Below are positions 24,730 to 33,811 of a stretch of 64,000 bases of DNA, one piece after another (the stretch's first letter is position 1; each line of letters opens with the position of its first letter). Source of the stretch: Colwellia sp. RSH04. GTDB taxonomy: Bacteria; Pseudomonadota; Gammaproteobacteria; Enterobacterales; Alteromonadaceae. The stretch covers positions 682,001-746,000 of the forward strand of contig NZ_QXIO01000001.1 of the NCBI RefSeq assembly GCF_003545765.1, written 5' to 3'. The notes below the pieces were generated by a model. The model searched no databases, was not told the origin of the DNA, and worked only from the letters and a program-made list of their open reading frames with translations. A program made the position numbers and the translations under genes.

Positions 24730-25263
24730 ATGCGTTTACATATAATTTTCGTGCTCGTTTTCTTATCGGGTTGTATGACAACCTACCCTAACCAACAAGT
24801 AGTAGGACAAAATCTACCTGATATATCAGGTACTTCATTAGAGGAACAGAGCATAAAAATGCCTGAAGCATTTAATCAAGCATTAACCTTGCTACTTATC
24901 GGCTACAAGCAAGATTCTCAATTTGATATTGATCGTTGGTTAATTGCTCTTGATATGACACAGGTTAATGTTCCTGTTTATGAGTTACCAACAATTCAAG
25001 GAATGGTGCCTCGCATGTTCAGCACTTATATTGACAACGGTATGAGAGCGGGTATACCTAAGCCGTTATGGAAAGGAGTTATTACGATTTATCAAGATGG
25101 TGATAAGGTGCAAAAGTTTACCGGCAACGAAAACCCGAATAACGCTAGAGTATTAATGATTAATCAACAAGGAAAAATAGTATATTTCTATGATCAAGGG
25201 TTTGCTGTTGATGCATTAAATAAGCTAAAAGATGTTGTATCGAAAGAAGATACATATAAATAA
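24730..25263 (+). CDS. Predicted lipoprotein of unknown function
   Basis: 177 residues. A lipobox is clear: FVLVFLSGC with the modified Cys at residue 15. The rest has a mixed alpha/beta fold that may be thioredoxin-like (LTLLLIGYKQDSQFDIDRWL, then ARVLMINQQGKIVYFYDQGF) but no CxxC. I do not recognise the family well. A 9-bp stem loop at 25286-25315 lies past its stop. Confidence 0.65.
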   Translation: MRLHIIFVLVFLSGCMTTYPNQQVVGQNLPDISGTSLEEQSIKMPEAFNQALTLLLIGYKQDSQFDIDRWLIALDMTQVNVPVYELPTIQGMVPRMFSTYIDNGMRAGIPKPLWKGVITIYQDGDKVQKFTGNENPNNARVLMINQQGKIVYFYDQGFAVDALNKLKDVVSKEDTYK

Positions 25264-25285
25264 TTATTTTAAGGGTAATAATCAG

Positions 25286-25315
25286 AGTAGAAGTAGCTAT
25301 CAAGCCACTTCTACT
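25286..25315. terminator. Possible terminator between convergent genes
   Basis: AGTAGAAGT (25286-25294) and ACTTCTACT (25307-25315) form a 9-bp stem with a 12-base loop, between genes ending at 25263 and 25349. The T tract is weak (TGTTTTTATG). Confidence 0.45.
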
Positions 25316-25348
25316 CATTGTGTTTTTATGTTTTGAAGATATAGAATA

Positions 25349-26653
25349 TTATCTTGAGGGTATAAGGATAAGTTCTTGCTGCGGTGGTATTAAGTATTCA
25401 GCACCCGTTTCAGTGATAACAGCCATTTCTTCAACCGAGATTGTTTTCAGTGAGCCATCTGCTCTTTTCCAGCTATGAAAGCCATCAAATGCAAAAACCA
25501 TCCCTGCTTTAAGTTTTTTTTGAGCACTTGGTCGAACACCTGCTGAACGTGATCCGCCTAAGTTTGGCCCCGTATCATGTGCAACATAACCCACAGGATG
25601 CCCCGTACTCCACATAACAAATTCTGAACCATTCTTTTCCATCAGAACTGATTGGGCAGCATCTACTTCGATGCCTTTCACGCCCGGTTTCATTGCCTTA
25701 AATGCTGCAAATCCTCCTGCTTTACCACTGTCCCAATAGTGCTGGATTTCTTTTGGCGCTGTCATTTCTCCTGCTTTAAGTACATAAGCAAATCGTTGAA
25801 TATCGCTGACCCATCGATTATGTAACTTAATACCGAAGTCTATTTGAATAACATCGCCTGGCATAATTACTTTGTTAGTAGCATGGGAGTGACCGCGATC
25901 AGGCCCTGAGTTTACGTTGGGGTTTTGAGCAGGTGCCCATCCGTCTTTTACACCATGCTGTTTCATTTTATTTTTCAAAAAGCGAGCAACATCTGCATCG
26001 GTTGTTTTACCTGGAATTATTTCTTGGTAAGCCTCAATTTGCCATTGTGCCGTTAATTTTGCTGCTTCTTTCATGATAGCAACTTCTTGAGGTAACTTAA
26101 TTGACAACCACTCATATACCACCTCTTGTGAAGACACGAGCCTAGCTGCATATTCACTACCCAATGCTTTTTCAAGAGCTTTACGTTGAGTGTAACTAAG
26201 ACCATCTGCCTGTGCATTAGTAACAGATGAGTTAATAGCAATTGTTTGAAAATTATTTTTCTGTAAAAAGCGAGCAGCTTGAGCAATTGTTGATTCATTA
26301 CGAGGAACAGAAATAACCTGTTGCAGAGTATTAAGATCAGCTAAAGCAGTTGCTTCACTTGACGGAGAAAATGCAACAGAGTGAAATTTATTTTGCTTTA
26401 GATAGAATAAAAAAACTGCCGTTGAGCCGGCATTTTCACAACCAATATGGTCAGCTAAAGGATCATTATTATTCTCCCTGCAAATGGTTAACCATGCATC
26501 AACGTTTGCTACCTTTAACGCATTGGGCAGCAACTGATCAATACGTTGCTTTCTTATATCTGGCCAAGGGTTGTTCCTCTCGACAGAAGCATTAAGAGTA
26601 AATGATAGCGCCATAAATATAATGCCACTTAACACAGTAACTATTTTTATCAT
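25349..26653 (-). CDS. M24-family metallopeptidase (Xaa-Pro aminopeptidase-like)
   Basis: 434 residues with a signal peptide (VLSGIIFMALSFTLNAS). The C-terminal pita-bread domain has the metal ligands: Asp in IQIDFGIKL, Asp in VSDIQRFAYV, His in VGYVAHDTGPNLGG and Glu in SVEEMAVITETG. The usual fourth ligand Glu (EPG) is Asp in VFAFDGFHSW. An exported peptidase cutting X-Pro bonds is likely. It is a single gene. Confidence 0.85.
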   Translation of the reverse strand: MIKIVTVLSGIIFMALSFTLNASVERNNPWPDIRKQRIDQLLPNALKVANVDAWLTICRENNNDPLADHIGCENAGSTAVFLFYLKQNKFHSVAFSPSSEATALADLNTLQQVISVPRNESTIAQAARFLQKNNFQTIAINSSVTNAQADGLSYTQRKALEKALGSEYAARLVSSQEVVYEWLSIKLPQEVAIMKEAAKLTAQWQIEAYQEIIPGKTTDADVARFLKNKMKQHGVKDGWAPAQNPNVNSGPDRGHSHATNKVIMPGDVIQIDFGIKLHNRWVSDIQRFAYVLKAGEMTAPKEIQHYWDSGKAGGFAAFKAMKPGVKGIEVDAAQSVLMEKNGSEFVMWSTGHPVGYVAHDTGPNLGGSRSAGVRPSAQKKLKAGMVFAFDGFHSWKRADGSLKTISVEEMAVITETGAEYLIPPQQELILIPSR

Positions 26654-26874
26654 GATTATTTGCTCAGCGATTAAAACTTTAAGCAGAATAATCTGAATTA
26701 GACATATTTTCCATATACAGGTGTCATATAAATATGATGATTGGAGTTATAGATTTACTTGCAATAAAAAATTTCGCTATGCTCGTGTTATTAAAAAGTG
26801 GCAATTTCATAATTTTTTGATTTATTTTGACACAATCAGGTTTTAATAAAGACTAACTTAATATCGACTTAATC

Positions 26875-27366
26875 ATGAGCTTTTTTCAAATGCATAAAGA
26901 ATTTGAGCAAGTGTTAACAACAAATAATGGGCGGATACGGTATATCGCTTCACGGTACTCTCACGACGGCGAGTTTGACGATATGTATCAGGAGATATTA
27001 TTGCAACTCTGGCGCAGCTTTGAATCTTTTAAAGGGCAAGCTAGCCGTGAAACATGGGTATATAAAGTCGCCTTAAACACCGCGTGCACCTTCGTAAAAA
27101 AGTCATTAAAAAATAAAGATGTAAAACGGTTTTCTTTACATCAAGTTATTGATAACTCAGAGCCCGCCCAAGATCATTGTCAAGCTGAGATATTAAACAA
27201 CTTTATGAATCAGTTGAGCGACATTGAAGCCAGTATATTAATGATGTATTTAGATGGTTTGTCTTCCGAGGAATGCGCAGAGGTCGTTGGTATTAGTGCT
27301 AATGCTGTTCGCTCTAGGATCAAGCGTATTAAAATTGAATTTGAAAATCAGTACATAGGAGAGTAA
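26875..27366 (+). CDS. ECF-type RNA polymerase sigma factor
   Basis: 163 residues. Region 2 is seen in RIRYIASRYSHDGEFDDMYQ and EILLQLWRSFESFKGQASRE; region 4 HTH in SSEECAEVVGISANAVRSR. This is a short ECF sigma of about the normal size. The next gene, 2 bp after its stop, encodes a membrane protein in the anti-sigma position. The regulated genes are unknown; it may drive its own operon. Confidence 0.9.
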   Translation: MSFFQMHKEFEQVLTTNNGRIRYIASRYSHDGEFDDMYQEILLQLWRSFESFKGQASRETWVYKVALNTACTFVKKSLKNKDVKRFSLHQVIDNSEPAQDHCQAEILNNFMNQLSDIEASILMMYLDGLSSEECAEVVGISANAVRSRIKRIKIEFENQYIGE

Positions 27367-27368
27367 TC

Positions 27369-27965
27369 ATGAAACTTGATGACCTTAAAAAAGATTGGCA
27401 AGAAACCATAGAAAAACCTTCTACGACAAATGATTTAACAGAGGTAATAACAATGTTAGAACAACAAACCACAAAAATAGATAAAGAAATAAAGCGTCGA
27501 GATATACTCGAAATATCCATTGCCGTGTTATTAATACCCGTGTGGATTTACGGACTACTCAATAGCGCAGGTATTATGCAATCTACAGGGTTAATTATCG
27601 CCATATTGTCATGTATCTATATTCCTTATAGATTGCTAAAAGCAAAAAAAATCAACGCGCCTAAAGACACCAATATCAAGGCTTTTCTTGAAAGTGAGAA
27701 ACAGAAATTATCTCAACAAAAGCAACTACTTGAATCAATAGTAACCTGGTATATTGCGCCGCTAACCATCAGTATTATTTGCATCACGCTGGGCGCAACA
27801 GTCGATGCATCAGGCGTACCTCACTTAAATGAGCAGTTAATCACTTACTATGGTTTTTTAGGTTTACTTGTTGTCGGCGCTTATTTATTAAATAAACGCT
27901 CAGCCAAAAAGAAGTTCGAACCACTGTTAAGGAAAATTGAACAACGCTTATCTGAACTAGAGTGA
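27369..27965 (+). CDS. Membrane protein, likely anti-sigma partner
   Basis: 198 residues. The N-terminal 45 are soluble and charged (MKLDDLKKDWQETIEKPSTT), then four membrane helices (ISIAVLLIPVWIYGLL; GLIIAILSCIYIPYRLL; WYIAPLTISIICITLG; YYGFLGLLVVGAYLL). It lacks the zinc-binding HxxxCxxC motif seen in ZAS anti-sigma proteins, so the role as anti-sigma rests on position. It begins 2 bp after the sigma gene. Confidence 0.65.
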   Translation: MKLDDLKKDWQETIEKPSTTNDLTEVITMLEQQTTKIDKEIKRRDILEISIAVLLIPVWIYGLLNSAGIMQSTGLIIAILSCIYIPYRLLKAKKINAPKDTNIKAFLESEKQKLSQQKQLLESIVTWYIAPLTISIICITLGATVDASGVPHLNEQLITYYGFLGLLVVGAYLLNKRSAKKKFEPLLRKIEQRLSELE

Positions 27966-28002
27966 CAAAATTATCATCTAACCTTTAAAAAGAGAACACA
28001 CT

Positions 28003-28104
28003 ATGAAAACTAAAAAGAAAGGTCATAGCACATTAATCGCCGTAGTTTTGGTATTGCTTATATGTATAATCAGTGCAACTGCTAGCCAAGCAGCTTTCAT
28101 ATAA
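28003..28104 (+). CDS. Small 33-residue membrane or secreted peptide
   Basis: Begins ATG at 28003: MKTKKKGHSTLIAVVLVLLI, then CIISATASQAAFI and stop. It has a basic start, a hydrophobic helix and a signal-like ATASQA end. It lies 37 bp after the membrane protein with a purine-rich site (AAAGAGAA) before it. It may be a third gene of the sigma operon; no family is recognised. Confidence 0.5.
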   Translation: MKTKKKGHSTLIAVVLVLLICIISATASQAAFI

Positions 28105-28160
28105 ACAAAGCATCAAAAATAATGTTTAAAAAGAGAGATATTAACGAAAAATAAATAGCA

Positions 28161-29063
28161 CTATTTTTCGTTTAATAATATTTCCCTTAATTTAATCAGG
28201 CCCTTGCCTTTATTCGATATTTTCCATGCCATAAAAAGATCTTGTGGTGCTTTTTTATCGACTAGTCCGATTTCAATAAGCTGCCCTGCTTTAAGGTACT
28301 TTTCAGCCATGTATCGAGGTAAATAACCGATACCAATGCCAGAAAGTATTGCCTCAATTTTATGGGCAACTGTACTGACATAAAAACGCTGACTGCCTTC
28401 AATTAAATTGACAGACCATGGTATTTCACTTTTTGCCGAATCATGCACTACAACACTACGGTACTGCGATAAGCTATTTGAATGAATGGGTGATTTGACC
28501 TTCGATAACGGGTGTAATTCATTAACAACTAGCACCGTGTCTAATTCATTTATTTTAACCGCACGAATCCCTTTTTGAGCAGGCATTGGTGCTGGTGCAC
28601 CTATGACCAAATCGACTCTGTCTTCAATCAATGCTTCCCATGTGCCATTCAATACTTCTTCCTGTATATCAATTTCAATTGCTCCATGTACCGCGAGAAA
28701 CTGCTGAATGCTAACAAATATCGGTTTAATATCTATAATTGAATCACACGCAATACGAATTTTCGGTTCCCATCCATTGGCAATGGTTTGTGTTTGCTCA
28801 GACAACGTATTAAGTGCAAACAAGACTTTGCGACCTTCAACTAATAAATGCTTTCCTGCGGGTGTTAAAACAGCGCGCCTGCCTTGCCTTTCAAAAAGAG
28901 TAACATTCAACTGCTCTTCAAGCTTTTGCACAATATAAGAAAGTGCCGAAGGCACTTTGTTTAATTGTTCGGCTGCAGCAGCGTAACTGCCACGATAATC
29001 AATGGCATCTAACACCAGCAATGCCTCTACACTCAGCGGAGGAGTTTTCATCACTTTATTCAA
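28161..29063 (-). CDS. yhaJ: LysR-type regulator of the YhaJ kind
   Basis: 300 residues, with the N-terminal winged helix: LSVEALLVLDAIDYRGSYAA, then AEQLNKVPSALSYIVQKLEE, as in E. coli YhaJ. The C-terminal part is the LysR substrate domain. In E. coli YhaJ controls yqjF, yqjG and yhaK, encoding the DoxX, hydroquinone reductase and pirin proteins, and responds to quinone-like compounds. The same set of genes is divergent here, with an operator-like palindrome between (29093-29111). That makes the orthology strong. Confidence 0.88.
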   Translation of the reverse strand: MNKVMKTPPLSVEALLVLDAIDYRGSYAAAAEQLNKVPSALSYIVQKLEEQLNVTLFERQGRRAVLTPAGKHLLVEGRKVLFALNTLSEQTQTIANGWEPKIRIACDSIIDIKPIFVSIQQFLAVHGAIEIDIQEEVLNGTWEALIEDRVDLVIGAPAPMPAQKGIRAVKINELDTVLVVNELHPLSKVKSPIHSNSLSQYRSVVVHDSAKSEIPWSVNLIEGSQRFYVSTVAHKIEAILSGIGIGYLPRYMAEKYLKAGQLIEIGLVDKKAPQDLFMAWKISNKGKGLIKLREILLNEK

Positions 29064-29092
29064 TTTCAGAACTCATTTAAAACCTTCCTTAT

Positions 29093-29111
29093 TGTTCAAA
29101 TATTTTGAACA
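29093..29111. promoter_or_regulatory. Palindromic operator between yhaJ and the DoxX operon
   Basis: TGTTCAAATATTTTGAACA is a perfect 8-3-8 palindrome and contains TTCAA-N5-TTGAA, the T-N11-A pattern of LysR binding sites. It lies 30 bp upstream of the regulator start and 110 bp before the DoxX gene. Confidence 0.7.
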
Positions 29112-29220
29112 TATCAAACAAATACTAGGGGTTATTTATTATTAATTCAACTAATACAATAGCTGCACAATAACTTAACAACTATCTAAACCCTATATAG
29201 ATATACTAAAGGATTACATC

Positions 29221-29670
29221 GTGAACGTAAAAAACACATTCAATAACATCATTAATACTGAACAATCATTCTCTTCATTACCATTAAGGCTTATTGCAGG
29301 TTTAATTTTTACAGCACATGGCGCACAAAAGCTTTTCGCTTGGTTTGGCGGATATGGCTTGCAAGGTACAGGACAATGGATGGAGTCAATAGGCCTAGCA
29401 CCAGGCTACTTAATGGCATTAATGGCTGGTAGTGCTGAGTTTTTTGGTGGTTTATTGTTAATTATCGGCTTTCTTACTAGACCAACAAGCTTTGTATTAG
29501 CGATTACCATGATTGTTGCCATTGTCAGTGTTCATTTAGAGAACGGGTTATTCATGTCTAATAATGGTTATGAGTTTGCACTAGCGTTGTTAGCAATATC
29601 TATTTCATTAATAATGAGTGGCGCAGGTAAGTTCTCTATCGATAATTTCCTTTCAGCGCGTTTAGGCTAA
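29221..29670 (+). CDS. DoxX-family membrane protein (YqjF-like)
   Basis: 149 residues, four membrane helices, starting with a GTG (AAAGGA lies 7 bases before). The pattern SLPLRLIAGLIFTAHGAQKL then FAWFGGYGLQGTGQWMESIG is typical of DoxX/SURF4-like proteins. In E. coli yqjF belongs to the YhaJ regulon and responds to aromatic compounds. It heads an operon with the glutathionyl-hydroquinone reductase and pirin genes. Confidence 0.88.
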   Translation: MNVKNTFNNIINTEQSFSSLPLRLIAGLIFTAHGAQKLFAWFGGYGLQGTGQWMESIGLAPGYLMALMAGSAEFFGGLLLIIGFLTRPTSFVLAITMIVAIVSVHLENGLFMSNNGYEFALALLAISISLIMSGAGKFSIDNFLSARLG

Positions 29671-29725
29671 TTCATCACTAAAAATCAAATCAACTCAATT
29701 TAACTTAATTTAAGAGGTGTAAAAG

Positions 29726-30709
29726 ATGTCTTCAGTAAAAAGTAGCTGGAATAGCAGTATTAAAAATGGGGAATATCAACGTAAAGTGTCACAATTTAGA
29801 AACTGGATCACCCCTGATGGTAGCGCAGGAATAAGCGGACAAAAAGGCTTTAAAGCTGAAGCTGAACGTTATCATTTATATGTATCGCTTGCCTGCCCTT
29901 GGGCACATCGCACTTTGGTATTTCGTCAGTTAAAAGGTTTACAAGATTTAATTACCGTTAGTGTTGTACACCCCGACATGCATGAAAAAGGCTGGAGCTT
30001 TAAGCATGATGAAGAATCTGCCAAGCTTTATGGTACAACAGGTGATGATTTATATTCAGGTAATTATATTGGTGAAAAATACCTCGCGCAAGATTCAAAT
30101 TACAGTGGCGTTAATAGCGTACCTATTTTGTGGGATAAGAAAAATAAAGTTATTGTAAATAATGAGTCATCTGAAATCATTCGCATGTTCAATAGTGCTT
30201 TTAATGATATTACGGGTAATACACTCGATTTTTACCCAGAAGCATTAAGAGAAAAGATTGATGAAGTCAATGAATTGGTTTATCACAACATTAATAATGG
30301 CGTGTACAAAACAGGTTTTGCTACAACTCAAGAAGCCTACGATAAAAATGTAACGCAATTATTTTCGGCATTAGATCACGTTGAAGAAAAATTATCGAAA
30401 CAGCGTTATTTAACAGGCAATTACATTACGGAAGCAGATTGGCGACTATGGGTAACCTTAGTTAGATTCGATTCGGTGTATCACACCCACTTTAAATGTA
30501 ACTTAAAACTCATTGAGCAATACCATAATATTTATCACTTTATGCTGGAGCTTTACCAAATGCCTAATATTGCTAAAACCGTTAATGAAGCGCATATAAA
30601 ACGTCATTATTATGCAAGCCATTTAGCGTTAAATCCATACGGAATTGTACCTATTAGCCATAAACAAGATTGGACAGTACCGCATCAACGAGATGCAACG
30701 TTTAGCTAA
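29726..30709 (+). CDS. yqjG: Glutathionyl-hydroquinone reductase
   Basis: 327 residues of the ECM4/YqjG class of glutathione transferases. The catalytic Cys lies in SLACPWAHRTLVFRQLKGL (about residue 57), and a C-terminal alpha-helical domain follows with TGNYITEADWRLWVTLVRFD and a GST-like core. The enzyme reduces glutathionyl-hydroquinones formed during quinone stress. It lies between the DoxX and pirin genes in one operon. Confidence 0.93.
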   Translation: MSSVKSSWNSSIKNGEYQRKVSQFRNWITPDGSAGISGQKGFKAEAERYHLYVSLACPWAHRTLVFRQLKGLQDLITVSVVHPDMHEKGWSFKHDEESAKLYGTTGDDLYSGNYIGEKYLAQDSNYSGVNSVPILWDKKNKVIVNNESSEIIRMFNSAFNDITGNTLDFYPEALREKIDEVNELVYHNINNGVYKTGFATTQEAYDKNVTQLFSALDHVEEKLSKQRYLTGNYITEADWRLWVTLVRFDSVYHTHFKCNLKLIEQYHNIYHFMLELYQMPNIAKTVNEAHIKRHYYASHLALNPYGIVPISHKQDWTVPHQRDATFS

Positions 30710-30749
30710 AACATTTACTGATGCTTATTTTACCGTGTAAGGAAATCTT

Positions 30750-31475
30750 ATGATTAAACATTACCCCTATAATAGCTTAGGCGGTGCGAATCATGGCTGG
30801 CTTAAAACTAAACATCATTTTAGCTTTGCCCATTACTATAACCCTAACCGTATGGGTTTTGGTGCATTGCGTGTTGTTAATGATGATTGGATTAAAGCTG
30901 AAGCGGGTTTTCCTCCTCATCCCCACCGCAATATGGAAATAATCACCTTTGTACGTTCAGGCGCTATCATGCATCAAGATAGCGTGGGCAATAAAGGTGT
31001 CACTAAAGCGGGAGAAGTACAAGTAATGAGCGCTGGTAAAGGTATAGTTCACTCTGAATATAATCATACCAAAGAGCCACTAACCCTTTACCAAATTTGG
31101 ATTGAAACCAATAAACAAAATGTTGAACCTCGCTGGGAAACTAAGAAATTCCCAACTAAGCGTAGTAATGCATTAATGCTATTAGCATCTGGCTATCCAG
31201 AAGATAAAAATAAAGCATTATTTCTCAACCAAGAAGCATGTATTTACTCAGGTAAATTAGCAAAAGGAACGATTATTAAACATAACATTCGTCATCAAGC
31301 TTATATTTTAGCCTCAAGTGGTATGTTTAAAGTTGAACAATCTAGTGAGAGCAAAACAGAGCACATAACTATGAATAAAGGTGACGGAGCGGAAATTACT
31401 CAAACAAACACGATTAAAATATCTGGCAACACAGATTGTGAGATTATTATTATTGATACGCCAGCAAAATATTAA
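30750..31475 (+). CDS. yhaK: Pirin-family protein (YhaK-like)
   Basis: 241 residues of the bicupin pirin family: FGALRVVNDDWIKAEAGFPP, HPHRNMEIITFVRSGAIMH (metal-binding His and Glu), then QDSVGNKGVTKAGEVQVMSA. In YhaK and pirins the metal site His-His-His-Glu acts in quercetinase-like or redox-sensing roles. It is last in the DoxX operon and is followed by a stem loop (31532-31557). Confidence 0.9.
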   Translation: MIKHYPYNSLGGANHGWLKTKHHFSFAHYYNPNRMGFGALRVVNDDWIKAEAGFPPHPHRNMEIITFVRSGAIMHQDSVGNKGVTKAGEVQVMSAGKGIVHSEYNHTKEPLTLYQIWIETNKQNVEPRWETKKFPTKRSNALMLLASGYPEDKNKALFLNQEACIYSGKLAKGTIIKHNIRHQAYILASSGMFKVEQSSESKTEHITMNKGDGAEITQTNTIKISGNTDCEIIIIDTPAKY

Positions 31476-31531
31476 TTTAGGAGGATAACCTCAAGCACGT
31501 CAGCCCACCACAAAGTGAAGTAGTCAAATGA

Positions 31532-31557
31532 GCACCACGCCCGCCCCATCGTGGTGC
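31532..31557 (+). terminator. Stem loop after the pirin gene
   Basis: GCACCACG and CGTGGTGC make an 8-bp GC-rich stem with a 10-base loop. No T tract follows, so termination would be weak or Rho-aided. Confidence 0.4.
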
Positions 31558-31607
31558 AACACGATAACATAAAAAATATAAGCAACTGAAATATAATAGT
31601 TATTTTA

Positions 31608-31625
31608 TTGGTTCATATATTGCTA
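31608..31625 (+). promoter_or_regulatory. Possible sigma-54 promoter of astB
   Basis: TTGGTTCATATATTGCTA has GG (31610-31611) and GC (31622-31623) ten bases apart, with TTGC at the -12 place. The -24 box is TGGTTC instead of TGGCAC. The ast genes are sigma-54 controlled in enterics, which supports the call. The gene starts 35 bp downstream. Confidence 0.4.
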
Positions 31626-31659
31626 TATAAAGATTAACTCCCCTAGTATAGAGATAAAA

Positions 31660-32997
31660 ATGAAAAGTGTTGAAGTAAATTTTGATGGTTTAGTGGGTCC
31701 AACCCATAATTATGCTGGTTTATCTGAAGGAAATGTTGCCTCGTTAAATAATGCCAATGAGTGTTCAAATCCACAACAAGCGGCACTGCAAGGTTTGCAG
31801 AAAATGAAATCTTTGCATGACATGGGGTTAGTGCAAGGCGTGTTTGCTCCGCAAGAGCGTCCTGATATTTACACGTTGAAAAGATTAGGGTTTCAAGGTA
31901 CTGATGAACAAATTTTAGCGTCGGCCTATAATGCGTCACCAACCTTGTTGGCTGCTTGTTGTTCAGCATCTACAATGTGGACTGCCAACGCAGCGACAGT
32001 GTCGCCATCAGCAGATACTAGTAACAATAAAGTGCACTTTACTTCGGCAAATTTAGCCAACAAGTTTCATCGGTCATTAGAGCCTGAAACTACCCATAAT
32101 ATTCTTAAGCGCATGTTTGCTGACGAGCAATACTTTGAGCACCACAAACACCTTAACGACAATGAACATCTTGGTGATGAGGGCGCTGCGAATCATACGC
32201 GCTTGTGTGAAAGTTATGAAGCAACGGGGCTTGAAATATTTACCTATGGCAGAACAGCTTTTAATCACTCAAACCCTGCTCCGACTAAGTACCCTGCTCG
32301 ACAGACTTTAGAAGCAAGTCAATCCATAGCTAGGCTTCATGGTTTAGCAGCAGAAAATACCGTCTTTGTTCAACAAAACCCAAACGTGATAGATCAGGGA
32401 GTTTTTCATAACGATGTTATCGCGGTAGGCAACCAAAATGTACTGCTTTACCATGAGCAAGCCTATTTGAACACTGCAACATTCAAAGCAGAAGTTGCAT
32501 CAAAATATAAAGCCGACAACTTACATTTACTTGAAGTCACCACAGATCAGGTAAGTATTCAAGATGCCGTAAACACCTATTTATTTAATACCCAAATAGT
32601 TACTTTAGCACGTGGTAACATGGCAATAATTGCGCCGACCCAATGTAAAGAGAATCCTCATGTGAGCGATTATTTACATACGTTGGTTGAAGCTAGCAAC
32701 CCAATAAATCATGTTGAGTTTTTTGACGTTAATCAAAGTATGAAAAATGGCGGTGGGCCTGCCTGTTTGAGGCTTCGGGTTGCACTAACTGAGCAAGAAT
32801 TAGCCGCAGTTAATCCTTCCTGTATCTTATCTGATTGTTTATATACAAGCTTAGTCGCGTGGGTGAAAAAGCATTACCGAGACCAATTAACCCTTACCGA
32901 TTTAAGAGACCCGCAACTACTCACTGAATCAAGAACAGCCCTAGATGAACTCTCTCAACTTTTATCATTAGGCTCTGTATATCGCTTTCAACGCTAG
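31660..32997 (+). CDS. astB: N-succinylarginine dihydrolase
   Basis: 445 residues, the usual length. It starts [20 protein letters not shown], with [20 protein letters not shown] and the conserved [18 protein letters not shown]. AstB turns succinylarginine into succinylornithine, ammonia and CO2 in the arginine succinyltransferase pathway. None of astA, astC or astD is in the window, so the pathway is spread over the genome or the others are elsewhere. Confidence 0.95.
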   Translation: MKSVEVNFDGLVGPTHNYAGLSEGNVASLNNANECSNPQQAALQGLQKMKSLHDMGLVQGVFAPQERPDIYTLKRLGFQGTDEQILASAYNASPTLLAACCSASTMWTANAATVSPSADTSNNKVHFTSANLANKFHRSLEPETTHNILKRMFADEQYFEHHKHLNDNEHLGDEGAANHTRLCESYEATGLEIFTYGRTAFNHSNPAPTKYPARQTLEASQSIARLHGLAAENTVFVQQNPNVIDQGVFHNDVIAVGNQNVLLYHEQAYLNTATFKAEVASKYKADNLHLLEVTTDQVSIQDAVNTYLFNTQIVTLARGNMAIIAPTQCKENPHVSDYLHTLVEASNPINHVEFFDVNQSMKNGGGPACLRLRVALTEQELAAVNPSCILSDCLYTSLVAWVKKHYRDQLTLTDLRDPQLLTESRTALDELSQLLSLGSVYRFQR

Positions 32998-33113
32998 TGT
33001 TATTTTTTATGACAAATAAAGCTCCTGTGCCAGCCCATTTTATAGCCGTTTGGGTATATATTTCCTTTTACATAGAGCAATAGTAAAAACCTAAAACATA
33101 GAACATGCGAACA

Positions 33114-33173
33114 TTAGGGCCCAATGAACGTTAAACGTTATTTTGAAAACCCCGAAAGATCAACAGGCCCTAA
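33114..33173. repeat. Remnant of the MITE family seen at 17888-18155
   Basis: TTAGGGCC (33114-33121) and GGCCCTAA (33166-33173) form inverted ends of a 60-bp piece, and CGAAAGATCAACAG at 33153-33166 matches the right end of the complete element. The body is deleted. Confidence 0.6.
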
Positions 33174-33423
33174 TATTATTTAAGAATGAGTACTGTTCGT
33201 TGTTAACTTCTCTTTTTTGTATAGTCGCCATAACGACAATGCAAAAGCAATTAAGAATAAAATGCTTACCGCCGTTAATGTTTCCATACCAATGGCATCA
33301 AATGAATCGTCAATACTAATAGCATAGCTTAATTTAAATACACTGTTTTGCTGTATTTAATATATGCTAGGTTCGTACTTGATAGTTATGAGGTATTTGG
33401 TGATAGTTATTTAAATAGAATGA

Positions 33424-33595
33424 CTAGAGCTGGATTTGAATTGACTGCTGATCTTTCTTGGTCATTTTGCTTACCACCAACATAAACGAGTTATCTATCA
33501 TGCGCTCAATTTCTCCTTTCGGGATTGAGCCATCTAAATTCACGGTATTCCATTGCGCTTTAAGCATGTAAACATTAGCGCTACTGAAATCACTG
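33424..33595 (-). pseudogene. 3' fragment of a YjbR/MmcQ-type gene (copy 1)
   Basis: On the minus strand it reads AQWNTVNLDGSIPKGEIERM then IDNSFMLVVSKMTKKDQQSI with a stop at 33424, almost the same as the last 45 residues of the intact gene at 40825. The 5' part is missing: beyond about 33580 the sequence has no match. The copy at 40034 shares the same break region (near AAGCAT.TAAACATTA), so both fragments come from one paralogue. Confidence 0.8.
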
Positions 33596-33811
33596 GAATG
33601 AAAAGTTATATTCTTTGCTAACTTTAGAATTGCTTCTTTAACGACAGATCTTCAGACACAACAAACATTAGTGTTAATCGTTTCCTTATGACTCAATTTA
33701 GCCAATAGCCGACTGTCGCCCTAACTCAGAACTGGACAATTATGAGTTTGAACATTTACGGAAAATAACTCTACTCAGAAGTGGATGATACCAACATGGT
33801 AGTGTTTTTGG

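Larger units (their letters stand above)
32998..33811. other. Gene-poor region with repeat remnants
   Basis: 814 bp without a convincing gene. It holds a MITE remnant (33114-33173), a minus-strand short frame at about 33184-33350 with a membrane helix (LTAVSILFLIAFALSLWRLY) that may be a gene fragment or small protein, and a 3' fragment of a YjbR-type gene (33424-33595). No promoter could be called. Confidence 0.5.
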
